This document shows positions 1-5,269 of a stretch of DNA of 5,641 bases, one piece after another; position 1 is the stretch's first letter; each line of letters opens with the position of its first letter. Origin of the DNA: SLQH01 sp964612995 (GTDB taxonomy: Bacteria > Planctomycetota > UBA11346); contig CAZTGE010000207.1 in NCBI GenBank assembly GCA_964612995.1, forward strand, positions 1-5,641. The letters are read 5' to 3'. A model generated the notes under the pieces. The model was not told the origin of the DNA. It was given only the letters and a program-made list of their open reading frames with translations, and searched no databases. Position numbers and translations under genes: made by a program.

Positions 1-21
1 AGGAGAGAATTCCAATCCGGC

Positions 22-48
22 CTCTGTGCTCTCTGTGTTCTCTGTGGT
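22..48 (+). repeat. Three-unit 9-bp tandem repeat (CTCTGTGNT)
   Basis: Three consecutive 9-bp units, CTCTGTGCT, CTCTGTGTT and CTCTGTGGT, differ only at position 8. The last unit and part of the one before recur in inverted orientation at the right window edge. Similar CTCTGTG-type arrays occur between genes in many bacteria, but I know of no proven function. This is not coding: the frame running through it (26-469) is antisense to a clear ATPase gene. Confidence 0.8.
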
Positions 49-82
49 TTATGACAGCACAGGAATAGGCCTGAGTAGTTAC
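35..82 (+). repeat. Left copy of an inverted end block
   Basis: Two conserved segments occur here in order: GTGTTCTCTGTGGT (35-48), and the stretch 60-82 that starts CAGGAATAGG and ends CTGAGTAGTTAC. Both recur in the same order on the opposite strand at 5641-5628 and 5610-5590. The first matches at 13 of 14 positions. The second matches at 19 of 21 aligned positions with a 2-nt gap. The stretch between them differs in sequence and length (11 versus 17 nt). The two blocks therefore bracket the whole window in inverted orientation. They could be ends of a mobile or island-like unit, or two unrelated copies of a dispersed intergenic repeat. Confidence 0.65.
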
Positions 83-149
83 AGGGTGGAAAGGGACACA
101 GACATCGTTCTCGCCATTCTTGCGGCCGCCCCACATTCAATGAGTAAGT

Positions 150-172
150 GCACAACACAACGATCCCAGGAG
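150..172 (+). repeat. Degenerate copy of the dispersed repeat core
   Basis: This stretch aligns without gaps to the 1551-1575 type repeat core, with 18 of 23 positions identical. It keeps CGATCCCAGG intact. All five differences are A here for G in the other copies. It lies in the same orientation as the three good copies, just beyond the hairpin downstream of the minus-strand ATPase. The match is short, so chance similarity remains possible. Confidence 0.4.
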
Positions 173-183
173 TCTGCAACGCC

Positions 184-215
184 TGCGCGCCCGCCGTCGT
201 GCACGCGGGCGCGCA
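184..215 (-). terminator. GC-rich hairpin just after the ATPase stop codon
   Basis: TGCGCGCCCGC (184-194) and GCGGGCGCGCA (205-215) form a perfect 11-bp stem around a 10-nt loop. On the minus strand the stem begins 1 nt after the TGA of the DUF4143 ATPase. No run of T follows on either strand, so it is not a canonical intrinsic terminator. It could be a factor-assisted terminator or an mRNA 3' end stabiliser. Confidence 0.45.
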
Positions 216-216
216 C

Positions 217-1383
217 TCACCCCGCGAACCATGCGTTCAGACGGTCTGGTAGATCCCGCCACCCAACCATCGCGGTCTCGCGCTCCTGGGTCTGGTCGCC
301 TCCGTGGGCAACCCACGGGCGATCGGTCTCCAATCTGCTGCACCATTTGCGAAGAACCTTGTCCCAATCGGCTGCAATCGTAGCCCCCGACTTGCACTCG
401 ATGGGGAGCACCCGTTCACCGCGCTCCAGGACGAGGTCCACCTCTTCGCCATGGTGGTCGCGCCAGTAGAAGCCGCAGGTCTCTTCGCCACGGTTCCAAG
501 CAGCCTTCAGCGACTCAAGTACAACAAGGTTCTCGAACAATTGCCCACGGGCGGGGTGCATGGCTAGCTGATCTTCGCTGCGAATACCCATGAGCCGTGC
601 CGACAGCCCGACGTCGGTGAAGTAGAGCTTCGGCGCCTTGGTGATGCGCTTGCCGAGATTGCGGTGCCACGGCTGCAGCCGAAAGGTGATGAAAGACGTC
701 TCGAGAAGGTCGAACCAACTGCGCGCGGTCGGCTGCGTGATCCCGCATGCGTCGCCGAGATCGCTCTGGTTGAACTGGCACCCGACACGGGCAGCGCACA
801 GCCGCACGAAGCGACGGAACGCCTGCACATCTCTGACCTGCACCAACTCGCGCACGTCGCGATCGACGTAGGTCTGCGCATACGCATCGAGCCAACGCCC
901 GGGGCTGATGTCCTGATCGTAGATGGGGGGGAACCCGCCCCCAAGGAGAGTCGCATCCAGGTCGTCTGGCAGAACCCCTCCCTCGGCCAACTCACCCATG
1001 GAGAAGGGCAACAGCCGAATGAGACCGATCCGACCGGCCAAACTCTGGCGGATGCCCGGAGCCAGCGCGAAGCTCTGCGAACCCGTCAGGATCCAGCGAC
1101 CGGGCCGCTGCTCGCGGTCCAGAATGCCTTGGAGGTATGAGAACAGGTCCGGCGCTCGCTGCACTTCATCAAGAACCGCGCCGTCTGGATACTGCCCCAG
1201 GAAGCGTCGCGGATCGTCGAGGGCGAACTGCCGTAAGTCAGGCTCTTCCAAGTTCACGTAGGGGTGATCGGGGAAGACATTCTGAACGAGTGTGGTCTTG
1301 CCGCTTTGCCGGGGACCAACGATGCCCACTCCCTTGAAAGAGTCGGCGAGGTCGCGAAGGGTCGGCTCTGCATGGCGCTTCAT
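217..1383 (-). CDS. AAA+ ATPase with C-terminal DUF4143 domain
   Basis: A 388-residue ATP-binding protein of the common prokaryotic AAA/DUF4143 family, usually about 380-420 residues, so this is full length. The Walker A motif is GPRQSGKTT (residues 23-31) and Walker B is AVLDEVQ (69-75). A sensor-1-like LTGSQ sits at 99-103. A winged-helix-like segment follows at about 205-235, then the family landmark KAPKLYFTDVGL (249-260). The C-terminal part keeps a PDDEXK-like signature: E284, D316, and E329-Cys-K331. I chose the ATG at 1383 over the in-frame GTG at 1389 because a perfect TATAAT ends 6 nt before it and there is no Shine-Dalgarno. The usual GGFPE motif reads GGFPP here. Family function is not settled; ATP-dependent DNA or defence-related roles are suggested but I cannot confirm them. 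It appears to be a single-gene unit. Confidence 0.93.
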   Translation of the reverse strand: MKRHAEPTLRDLADSFKGVGIVGPRQSGKTTLVQNVFPDHPYVNLEEPDLRQFALDDPRRFLGQYPDGAVLDEVQRAPDLFSYLQGILDREQRPGRWILTGSQSFALAPGIRQSLAGRIGLIRLLPFSMGELAEGGVLPDDLDATLLGGGFPPIYDQDISPGRWLDAYAQTYVDRDVRELVQVRDVQAFRRFVRLCAARVGCQFNQSDLGDACGITQPTARSWFDLLETSFITFRLQPWHRNLGKRITKAPKLYFTDVGLSARLMGIRSEDQLAMHPARGQLFENLVVLESLKAAWNRGEETCGFYWRDHHGEEVDLVLERGERVLPIECKSGATIAADWDKVLRKWCSRLETDRPWVAHGGDQTQERETAMVGWRDLPDRLNAWFAG

Positions 1384-1389
1384 GGTCAC

Positions 1390-1417
1390 ATTATAAATTC
1401 GACTTTTGATTTGTCCA
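1390..1417 (-). promoter_or_regulatory. Sigma-70-type promoter of the minus-strand ATPase, apparently leaderless
   Basis: Reading the minus strand, TGGACA (1417-1412, 5 of 6 to the -35 consensus) is followed by a 16-bp spacer and a perfect TATAAT (1395-1390). Six bases (GTGACC) then separate the -10 box from the ATG at 1383. The predicted transcription start falls on or next to the A of the start codon, which implies a leaderless mRNA. The segment is clearly AT-rich compared with its surroundings. Confidence 0.7.
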
Positions 1418-1478
1418 ATCCGGGTTGGGCAAGAGAGCGATCATTCGGCCGGTCGCTCGCTGGACAACGCCCAGGCGT

Positions 1479-1572
1479 CTTGGGACACACAACTCCAAGT
1501 CACGGCGCATCCAGACTTTACGGTCGTGGCCCTGGCGAGCAGAAGTGGCCATGCGCAGCACGGCGATCCCAG
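1479..1572 (+). repeat. Dispersed ~94-bp repeat, copy 1
   Basis: The element starts with an imperfect hairpin, CTTGGG-ACACACAAC-TCCAAG (1479-1499). A diverged middle part follows, and it ends in a conserved 41-bp segment (1532-1572) containing the core GCGCAGCACGGCGATCCCAG. Copy 2 (2716-2809) has the same length and the same 74-bp offset between hairpin and core, with about 83% identity by hand count. The 5' stem is preserved despite a C-to-T change, which becomes a G-T wobble. A near-perfect inverted repeat (1463-1472 with 1574-1583) encloses this copy only. It lies between the HEPN/MNT pair and the ATPase gene. Confidence 0.8.
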
Positions 1573-1848
1573 GGGGCGTTGACGCCTGACCGGGCGGGGT
1601 GATCCAACCACAAGTGAGCCAACTCAGGACGCACAACCATTACCCACCGTGGCAAAGCGCCTTAGCGATAACCGTTGAGGAACCAGAACACGCAACCGCA
1701 AGAGCCAGATGGCCGGAAAACCCATGGGCACCTCGGAAGCCAAGAGCCTTCTCCACCGCCAAGACGATCTGAGCCGCATCGCGGCAGGCTGCATCGCCAA
1801 GGATCGCACCAAGACCCGTGGGACCGGAAAGCCACATTGCCTGGGGAC
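1573..1848. other. Gene-free stretch
   Basis: Together with the promoter and repeat at 1384-1572, this makes about 465 bases without a convincing gene. Short frames exist on both strands (for example minus 1640-1909 and plus 1675-1995), but they lack ribosome binding sites. They also overlap the HEPN gene and have no motif I recognise. One minus-strand frame reads somewhat protein-like at about 1640-1830, so a decayed gene remnant is possible but unsupported. Confidence 0.5.
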
Positions 1849-2313
1849 CTACTCCAGCCCATCGAGGTCGTCTGCGCACTGCAGAAGAGCACAGCGGATG
1901 GCGGGCCAAGCCGAGTTGATCCGCCGATGAACCCCAGCAAGAAGCACTGGGTCGAAATCAACCCCATAGGCATTGCGGACCCGGTGGCGGAATGATCTGG
2001 CGTCATCGAGCGCCGGGCTCACCTCGGCCGGCAGCAGAGGCCCGCGCATGCCCGTGCCCCGCCGCGCCTGCTCGCAGAGCTCCCGATGCCAGGCACTCCC
2101 CATCGGGATATCGCCATCGACCTGCTGGAGAATGGCCGCCAGCAAGGTCTCCAGGCCGGTGTACCAGAGTTGCAGGCGCAAGGCAGCGACATCCAACTCC
2201 GGCATCGCGCCCGCAACTGCGAACCTTTCCATGGCCGAGTCTGCACGCTTGAGCTCGGACTCGAGTATGCCCAGTTCGGCGCGAATACGCGCCGCGAGAC
2301 CATGTGCGCTCAC
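1849..2313 (-). CDS. HEPN-domain HepT-like toxin protein of an MNT/HEPN module
   Basis: A 154-residue, mostly helical protein directly downstream of an MNT nucleotidyltransferase gene, which is the classic HepT-MntA arrangement. In this family HEPN proteins act as RNases, and the MNT partner silences them by adenylylating a tyrosine near the active site. The family signature is R-x4-6-H, often followed by x-Y. Here the matching segment is FRHRVRNAYGVD, with R109, N114 and Y116. The arginine and the tyrosine that could be modified are present, but the expected histidine is asparagine. I chose GTG at 2313 over an upstream GTG at 2361 because it overlaps the MNT stop as GTGA and gives the usual length. 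Translation is probably coupled to the MNT gene. The fold call rests on context and the FRH-x2-R-x2-Y segment. Confidence 0.82.
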   Translation of the reverse strand: MSAHGLAARIRAELGILESELKRADSAMERFAVAGAMPELDVAALRLQLWYTGLETLLAAILQQVDGDIPMGSAWHRELCEQARRGTGMRGPLLPAEVSPALDDARSFRHRVRNAYGVDFDPVLLAGVHRRINSAWPAIRCALLQCADDLDGLE

Positions 2314-2633
2314 ATCGGCACCGATTCTTCGTCGATGGCTTCGCGAAGCGCCGGAGGGCACTCCTCATAACGAAGCACATCGATCGATTCGGTCCCGGCG
2401 GCCGATTCGGCCGTCTGCCATGCCGCGAGGACTTCGGCCGCCGGCAGACCGTACACCACGAGATCAATATCGCTATGGGCGTGGCACGCGCCTCTGGCCA
2501 CGGATCCGAAGAGGCGCACATGGGCACTGGGCCACCGCGCGGTGAGAGCCCTTGCCGCACGACGTGCGCGATCGGACAACGATGCAGCAATCGCCTGCGA
2601 GCGGGGCGTTGGCGATGCGAGTTGCCGGATCAT
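2310..2633 (-). CDS. MNT-family minimal nucleotidyltransferase, probable antitoxin
   Basis: A 107-residue minimal nucleotidyltransferase, typical in size for the family. The signature G-S-x10-D-x-D is complete: G43 and S44, then D55 and D57, within LFGSVARG and SDIDLVV. A third acidic residue, D85 in SIDVLRYEE, completes the metal-binding triad. In characterised MntA-HepT pairs this enzyme transfers AMP from ATP to the HEPN toxin and neutralises it; I infer the same role here. It is the first gene of a two-gene operon and overlaps the HEPN gene by 4 bp (GTGA). I chose the ATG at 2633 over a start at 2735. The 34 extra residues of the longer form would run into the promoter-like region, and the short form begins where family members normally begin. 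No Shine-Dalgarno is visible. Confidence 0.9.
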   Translation of the reverse strand: MIRQLASPTPRSQAIAASLSDRARRAARALTARWPSAHVRLFGSVARGACHAHSDIDLVVYGLPAAEVLAAWQTAESAAGTESIDVLRYEECPPALREAIDEESVPM

Positions 2634-2639
2634 GGAATC

Positions 2640-2667
2640 AGTATCGCGGTGCCAGATGGATGGACAA
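2640..2667 (-). promoter_or_regulatory. Candidate promoter of the MNT/HEPN operon
   Basis: On the minus strand TTGTCC (2667-2662, 4 of 6) is followed by a 16-bp spacer and GATACT (2645-2640, 4 of 6 to TATAAT). Six bases (GATTCC) then lead to the ATG at 2633. The match is modest, but the position relative to the start codon is the same as for the two ATPase genes, again suggesting a leaderless transcript. I see no clear operator palindrome over it. Confidence 0.4.
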
Positions 2668-2715
2668 GGGACATTGGCATCGGAGCCCAAGAATCTACCC
2701 GGGAAGTAACTAGAG

Positions 2716-2809
2716 CTTGGGACACACAACCCCAAGCCTCTGCGCAGTCATATCTTACAGACGCAGCTCTGGCGAGCAGAAGAGGCCGTGCGCAGCACGG
2801 CGATCCCAG
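2716..2809 (+). repeat. Dispersed ~94-bp repeat, copy 2
   Basis: This copy has the same architecture and length as the one at 1479-1572. The 5' hairpin CTTGGG-ACACACAAC-CCCAAG (2716-2736) is perfect here and extends outward through AGAG/CTCT with one bulged C. The 3' part contains the core GCGCAGCACGGCGATCCCAG (2790-2809) and a perfect 7-bp hairpin GCCGTGC-GCA-GCACGGC (2785-2801). An additional perfect inverted repeat, CTCTGGC (2767-2773) with GCCAGAG (2817-2823), encloses it. With copy 1 it brackets the HEPN/MNT operon as direct repeats. Confidence 0.8.
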
Positions 2810-2952
2810 GGCGGCGGCCAGAGCGGCAGCCCTGTGCGCTGACAGGCGTGCAGATCCGGGGGCCAGAGATGCCGCGGCAGGGGCACTGGCACGGATAGCT
2901 GCTTGCTCAAGTGGTTGCCGGCAAGCTACTTAGAACGCGTGAGCCACTCGGC
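2810..2952. other. Gene-free stretch with short palindromes
   Basis: No gene is supported between the MNT operon and the second ATPase (2634-2988). Apart from the repeat copy and the promoter candidates at its edges, this part contains small inverted repeats. Examples are CCTGT/ACAGG (2831-2835, 2842-2846), GCTTGC/GCAAGC (2901-2906, 2921-2926) and the perfect 10-bp palindrome TTGCCGGCAA (2915-2924). The last lies about 30 bp upstream of the promoter for the ATPase and could be a protein-binding site. Confidence 0.45.
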
Positions 2953-2981
2953 TTGCAAATTTGACGATTGCGCCGTACGAT
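2953..2981 (+). promoter_or_regulatory. Candidate promoter of the plus-strand ATPase, apparently leaderless
   Basis: TTGCAA (2953-2958, 4 of 6) is separated by 17 bp from TACGAT (2976-2981, 4 of 6). Seven bases then lead to the ATG at 2989, so a start near the A of the ATG is expected. No Shine-Dalgarno precedes this ATG. An alternative -35, TTGACG at 2961, has no good -10 partner at the right distance. Confidence 0.4.
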
Positions 2982-2988
2982 TTTCACT

Positions 2989-4164
2989 ATGTGGATATCA
3001 AGATCGGCGGAGGCTTGCATCCGCGACAGACTCCAGCACCACCCCGCGGTGGCCCTGACCGGCGCGCGCCAGACGGGGAAGACGTCCCTGGCGCGGCGTG
3101 TGGCGCCCGATTTCAGCTATGTCAGCCTGGATCTTCCCAGCGAAGCGGAACAGGCCGAAAGTGCCCCCGAGGACTTCATCGCACGGCACCCGGAGCCCCT
3201 GATCATCGATGAGGTCCAATACGCCCCCGCGCTCTTCCGGCATCTGAAAGTCGTCATCGACGAAGACCGCAACCGGCCGGGCCGCTTCCTGTTGACGGGG
3301 TCGCAGCCGTTCGCCCTGATGCAGTCGCTGGCCGAATCCCTTGCCGGACGGGTTTCCATCCTGCAGATCGAGGGCCTGAGTTGGGCGGAGATCCATGCCG
3401 CCTACCCGGATCTGCCCATCGAAGAGGCCGTGGTGCGCGGAGGGTTCCCCGAGCTCTACCGCGACCTCGACATGCACGTGGCCGGCTATCACCAGAGCTA
3501 CCTCGCGACGTACCTCGAACGTGACCTGCGCAGCCTGCTTGCGGTGGGCAGCCTCCGCGACTTCGAACGCTTCCTCCACGCAGCGGCGCTCCGCACGGCC
3601 ACTGTGCTCAACCGCTCCGACCTGGCCCGAGACGTCGGCATCAGCCATTCGACCGCCAGGGCCTGGCTCTCGGCCCTGGAGGCCAGCGGTCAGGTGACCC
3701 ATCTCGAGCCCTGGTTCGGCAACGCCACCAAGCGCCTCGTGAAGTCTCCCAAGCTCCACCTCACCGACAGCGGCACGGCGTGCTTCCTCGCGGGCATCCG
3801 GCATGCGGACGAGCTCTGCAGCGCTCCCCTGGCCGGCGCCATCTGGGAGAGCGCCACGATCGCCGAAGCCAGGCGCGCCCTCGAGGCCGCCGGCGGGGCC
3901 ATCGACCTCCACTACTGGCGCGATCGCACCAAGGAGGCGGACCTCCTGCTGCACCGCGGCGGTGCGTTTCGCCTTGCCGACGCCAATTGGACGCAGCGCC
4001 CCAAACCGGAGCACGCCGCCGTTCTCAAGCGCATCGCGACCGAGTTCCCCGCTGGCTCCGTACACGACATGGCTCTGTTCACGCGAGCCGGCAACCGGCA
4101 TACGCTCGCCGATGGAACTGAGGCGCTCGACCCGTGGTCGATCTGGGAGTGGATTGTTCGTTAG
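2989..4164 (+). CDS. AAA+ ATPase with DUF4143 domain, nuclease-like motif altered
   Basis: A 391-residue member of the same family as the gene at 217-1383, full length and clearly paralogous by motif order. Walker A is GARQTGKT (residues 25-32), Walker B is LIIDEVQ (71-77), and LTGSQ is at 102-106. GGFPELYRD is at 151-159, a winged-helix-like segment at about 205-232, and the KSPKLHLTDSG landmark at 252-262. In the C-terminal domain E287 and D318 are kept. The position where the family has E-x-K reads D331-Ala-N333 before WTQRP, so the PDDEXK-like lysine is lost. ATP hydrolysis should be possible; nuclease activity, if the family has any, is doubtful. I chose the ATG at 2989 over an in-frame TTG at 2968 because the latter lies inside the promoter-like sequence. 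The gene is convergent with the minus-strand cluster to its right, leaving 29 bp between stop codons. Confidence 0.92.
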   Translation: MWISRSAEACIRDRLQHHPAVALTGARQTGKTSLARRVAPDFSYVSLDLPSEAEQAESAPEDFIARHPEPLIIDEVQYAPALFRHLKVVIDEDRNRPGRFLLTGSQPFALMQSLAESLAGRVSILQIEGLSWAEIHAAYPDLPIEEAVVRGGFPELYRDLDMHVAGYHQSYLATYLERDLRSLLAVGSLRDFERFLHAAALRTATVLNRSDLARDVGISHSTARAWLSALEASGQVTHLEPWFGNATKRLVKSPKLHLTDSGTACFLAGIRHADELCSAPLAGAIWESATIAEARRALEAAGGAIDLHYWRDRTKEADLLLHRGGAFRLADANWTQRPKPEHAAVLKRIATEFPAGSVHDMALFTRAGNRHTLADGTEALDPWSIWEWIVR

Positions 4165-4172
4165 CCAACGGC

Positions 4173-4205
4173 GGCACGCAGACAGCGATCCGATCACAGC
4201 GTGCC
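4173..4205. terminator. Inverted repeat between convergent genes
   Basis: GGCACGC (4173-4179) and GCGTGCC (4199-4205) form a perfect 7-bp stem with a 19-nt loop. It lies across the gap between the two convergent stop codons and slightly into the 70-residue gene. It could act in both directions, but there is no T tract and the loop is long. Confidence 0.3.
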
Positions 4206-4406
4206 CGACCGGATGGCGGGAAGCAGGTGCTCGTAGCCGGGCTCGACGACCAGGCAGCCATGACGGTAGATGTGCTCATCCTGATCGTTGGTGGCCTGGG
4301 CGGCACGGAAGGCCTGGGCGGAGAGCTTGTAGAACTCATCGTCGTCGAGGTTCTGGAGGTCGAGATCCTCTTCGGACAAGAAGCGACGCGCCGGGTCGAT
4401 GGTCAC
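4194..4406 (-). CDS. Small acidic protein coupled to a nucleotidyltransferase-like gene
   Basis: A 70-residue protein I do not recognise. It is acidic (14 Asp/Glu against 6 Lys/Arg), with a strongly charged N-terminal third (SEEDLDL, then LDDDEF at 20-25). A predicted helical stretch LSAQAFRAAQATN (28-40) and a hydrophobic, more basic tail follow. The GTG start at 4406 overlaps the TGA of the upstream gene as GTGA, the same arrangement as in the HEPN/MNT pair, so translation is probably coupled. Size, acidity and coupling fit an antitoxin or accessory subunit for the nucleotidyltransferase-like protein, but that is inference. A longer frame up to 4961 exists but is a shadow of the upstream gene. 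Confidence 0.68.
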   Translation of the reverse strand: MTIDPARRFLSEEDLDLQNLDDDEFYKLSAQAFRAAQATNDQDEHIYRHGCLVVEPGYEHLLPAIRSGTL

Positions 4407-5209
4407 GACAGGTCCACCTCTTGCGGCAAGACGCCATCGGCGGCCTCGCAGCAGCGCCGGTGGGCTTCGACCAACGGCAGGCTCGCCAGCTCGAGTTGAC
4501 GGAAACGTTGCGCCCACGGCTCCATCAGCCCCGTGTACATCGCAACGCGGTGCTCGTCCGCGCGCCGGGCCAGACGCGTCTCGCGATCGAGACATTCGTC
4601 CAGCGCATCGATCTCGATGGGAGCGTCCGCGCAACTCGGGCGCAGCTCGGCAAGGCGATCGGCCAAGGCCGGATGCTGCTGCAAGAGATCGAGCAGATGG
4701 TTCGCATCGAGGGTCCACCGAATCTGGTCCTCGAGCGAATCCAACTGCAGGGCCAGACTGCCGATGAACGCGTAGTCCTTGAGGCGCATGGTTTGTTTGA
4801 GTCGGATGAGATCGACTCGAGGGATCACCGGCTCGGCGCCGGCATCGACGGCACTCCACAACGCCTCCAGGCGCAGCCGGTCGAGTCGCGGCGGTCGCGT
4901 CACGAAGTCGAAGCGGAGGCGCGTGCCATCGTCGGCACGAGCTTCGAAGTGGGACGACCAACCGGCAGAGAGCCAGCGAACATCCAAGGGGGCACCCAGC
5001 CGATAGCGTGCACCCAGACCGTCCAACACGCCCAGGACGACCTTAAGACTGACCGTGTCTTCCCGCGCGATCCAATCGCCATCCTTCGAGGCGAGAGCGA
5101 GATGGTACCACACACATGCTTGACCGCTCGCCAGGATGACCACGGGGCGGTCCGCGTTGCAGAGGTCGGTGAAGCGGAAGTACGGGTTGCGATCGTGATG
5201 ACCGAGCAT
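4403..5209 (-). CDS. Divergent nucleotidyltransferase-fold protein (AbiEii/MNT-like)
   Basis: A 268-residue protein with features of the Pol-beta-type nucleotidyltransferase superfamily. A Gly motif, ILASGQA (25-31), is followed at the usual distance by SKDGDW with D43 and D45. This resembles the TSKDIDF-type D-x-D motif of AbiEii-like proteins. A possible third acidic residue is D101 in LRFDFVTRPP. The segment DLIRLKQTMRLKDYAFIGSL (133-152) matches the D-x2-R-x-K...R-x-KD region typical of AbiEii-like enzymes. The C-terminal ~100 residues are charged, helical and unassigned. In known systems such proteins are toxins that modify tRNA or proteins, or antitoxins; the role here is not determinable. 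The start at 5209 has no Shine-Dalgarno, and the gene follows the zinc-ribbon gene by 60 bp. It overlaps the 70-residue gene by 4 bp. The superfamily call is moderate; the coding call is strong. Confidence 0.72.
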   Translation of the reverse strand: MLGHHDRNPYFRFTDLCNADRPVVILASGQACVWYHLALASKDGDWIAREDTVSLKVVLGVLDGLGARYRLGAPLDVRWLSAGWSSHFEARADDGTRLRFDFVTRPPRLDRLRLEALWSAVDAGAEPVIPRVDLIRLKQTMRLKDYAFIGSLALQLDSLEDQIRWTLDANHLLDLLQQHPALADRLAELRPSCADAPIEIDALDECLDRETRLARRADEHRVAMYTGLMEPWAQRFRQLELASLPLVEAHRRCCEAADGVLPQEVDLS

Positions 5210-5221
5210 GGGGAGAGGCTG

Positions 5222-5245
5222 GTGGTTGGGTGGTTGGGTGGTTGA
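5222..5245 (+). repeat. 8-bp tandem repeat before the nucleotidyltransferase-like gene
   Basis: Two exact units of GTGGTTGG and a third ending in A lie 12 bp upstream of the minus-strand ATG at 5209. On the coding strand they read as repeated CCACCCAA-type units. They occupy the place where a ribosome binding site would be expected, and none is visible. The regularly spaced G pairs and triplets on the plus strand could form a two-tier G-quadruplex. Confidence 0.7.
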
Positions 5246-5269
5246 TGGCTCGGGAGGTGTTGTTTCGAC

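Noticed and set aside
22..48. CRISPR-like array
   Set aside because: Units are 9 bp and contiguous with no spacers, so this is a short tandem repeat.
1391..1636. An 81-codon minus-strand frame
   Set aside because: It is formed largely by repeat copy 1 and the ATPase promoter, with no ribosome binding site.
1640..1909. An 89-codon minus-strand frame with a protein-like stretch (GLGAILGDAACRDAAQIVLA)
   Set aside because: It overlaps the HEPN gene and has no recognisable domain or start signal. A gene remnant is possible but not supported.
2998..4197. A 399-codon open frame on the minus strand
   Set aside because: It mirrors the plus-strand ATPase, which has clear Walker motifs; the antisense product is a Gly/Ala/Glu-rich shadow.
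4194..4961. A 255-codon minus-strand frame
   Set aside because: Only its last 70 codons look like protein. The rest overlaps the nucleotidyltransferase-like gene in another frame and is Arg/Ser/Pro-rich.
3803..5245. A 480-codon open frame on the plus strand
   Set aside because: It is antisense to the zinc-ribbon/nucleotidyltransferase cluster and overlaps the end of the second ATPase in another frame. The composition is Arg/Ser/Pro-rich as in GC-rich shadows, and there are no motifs.
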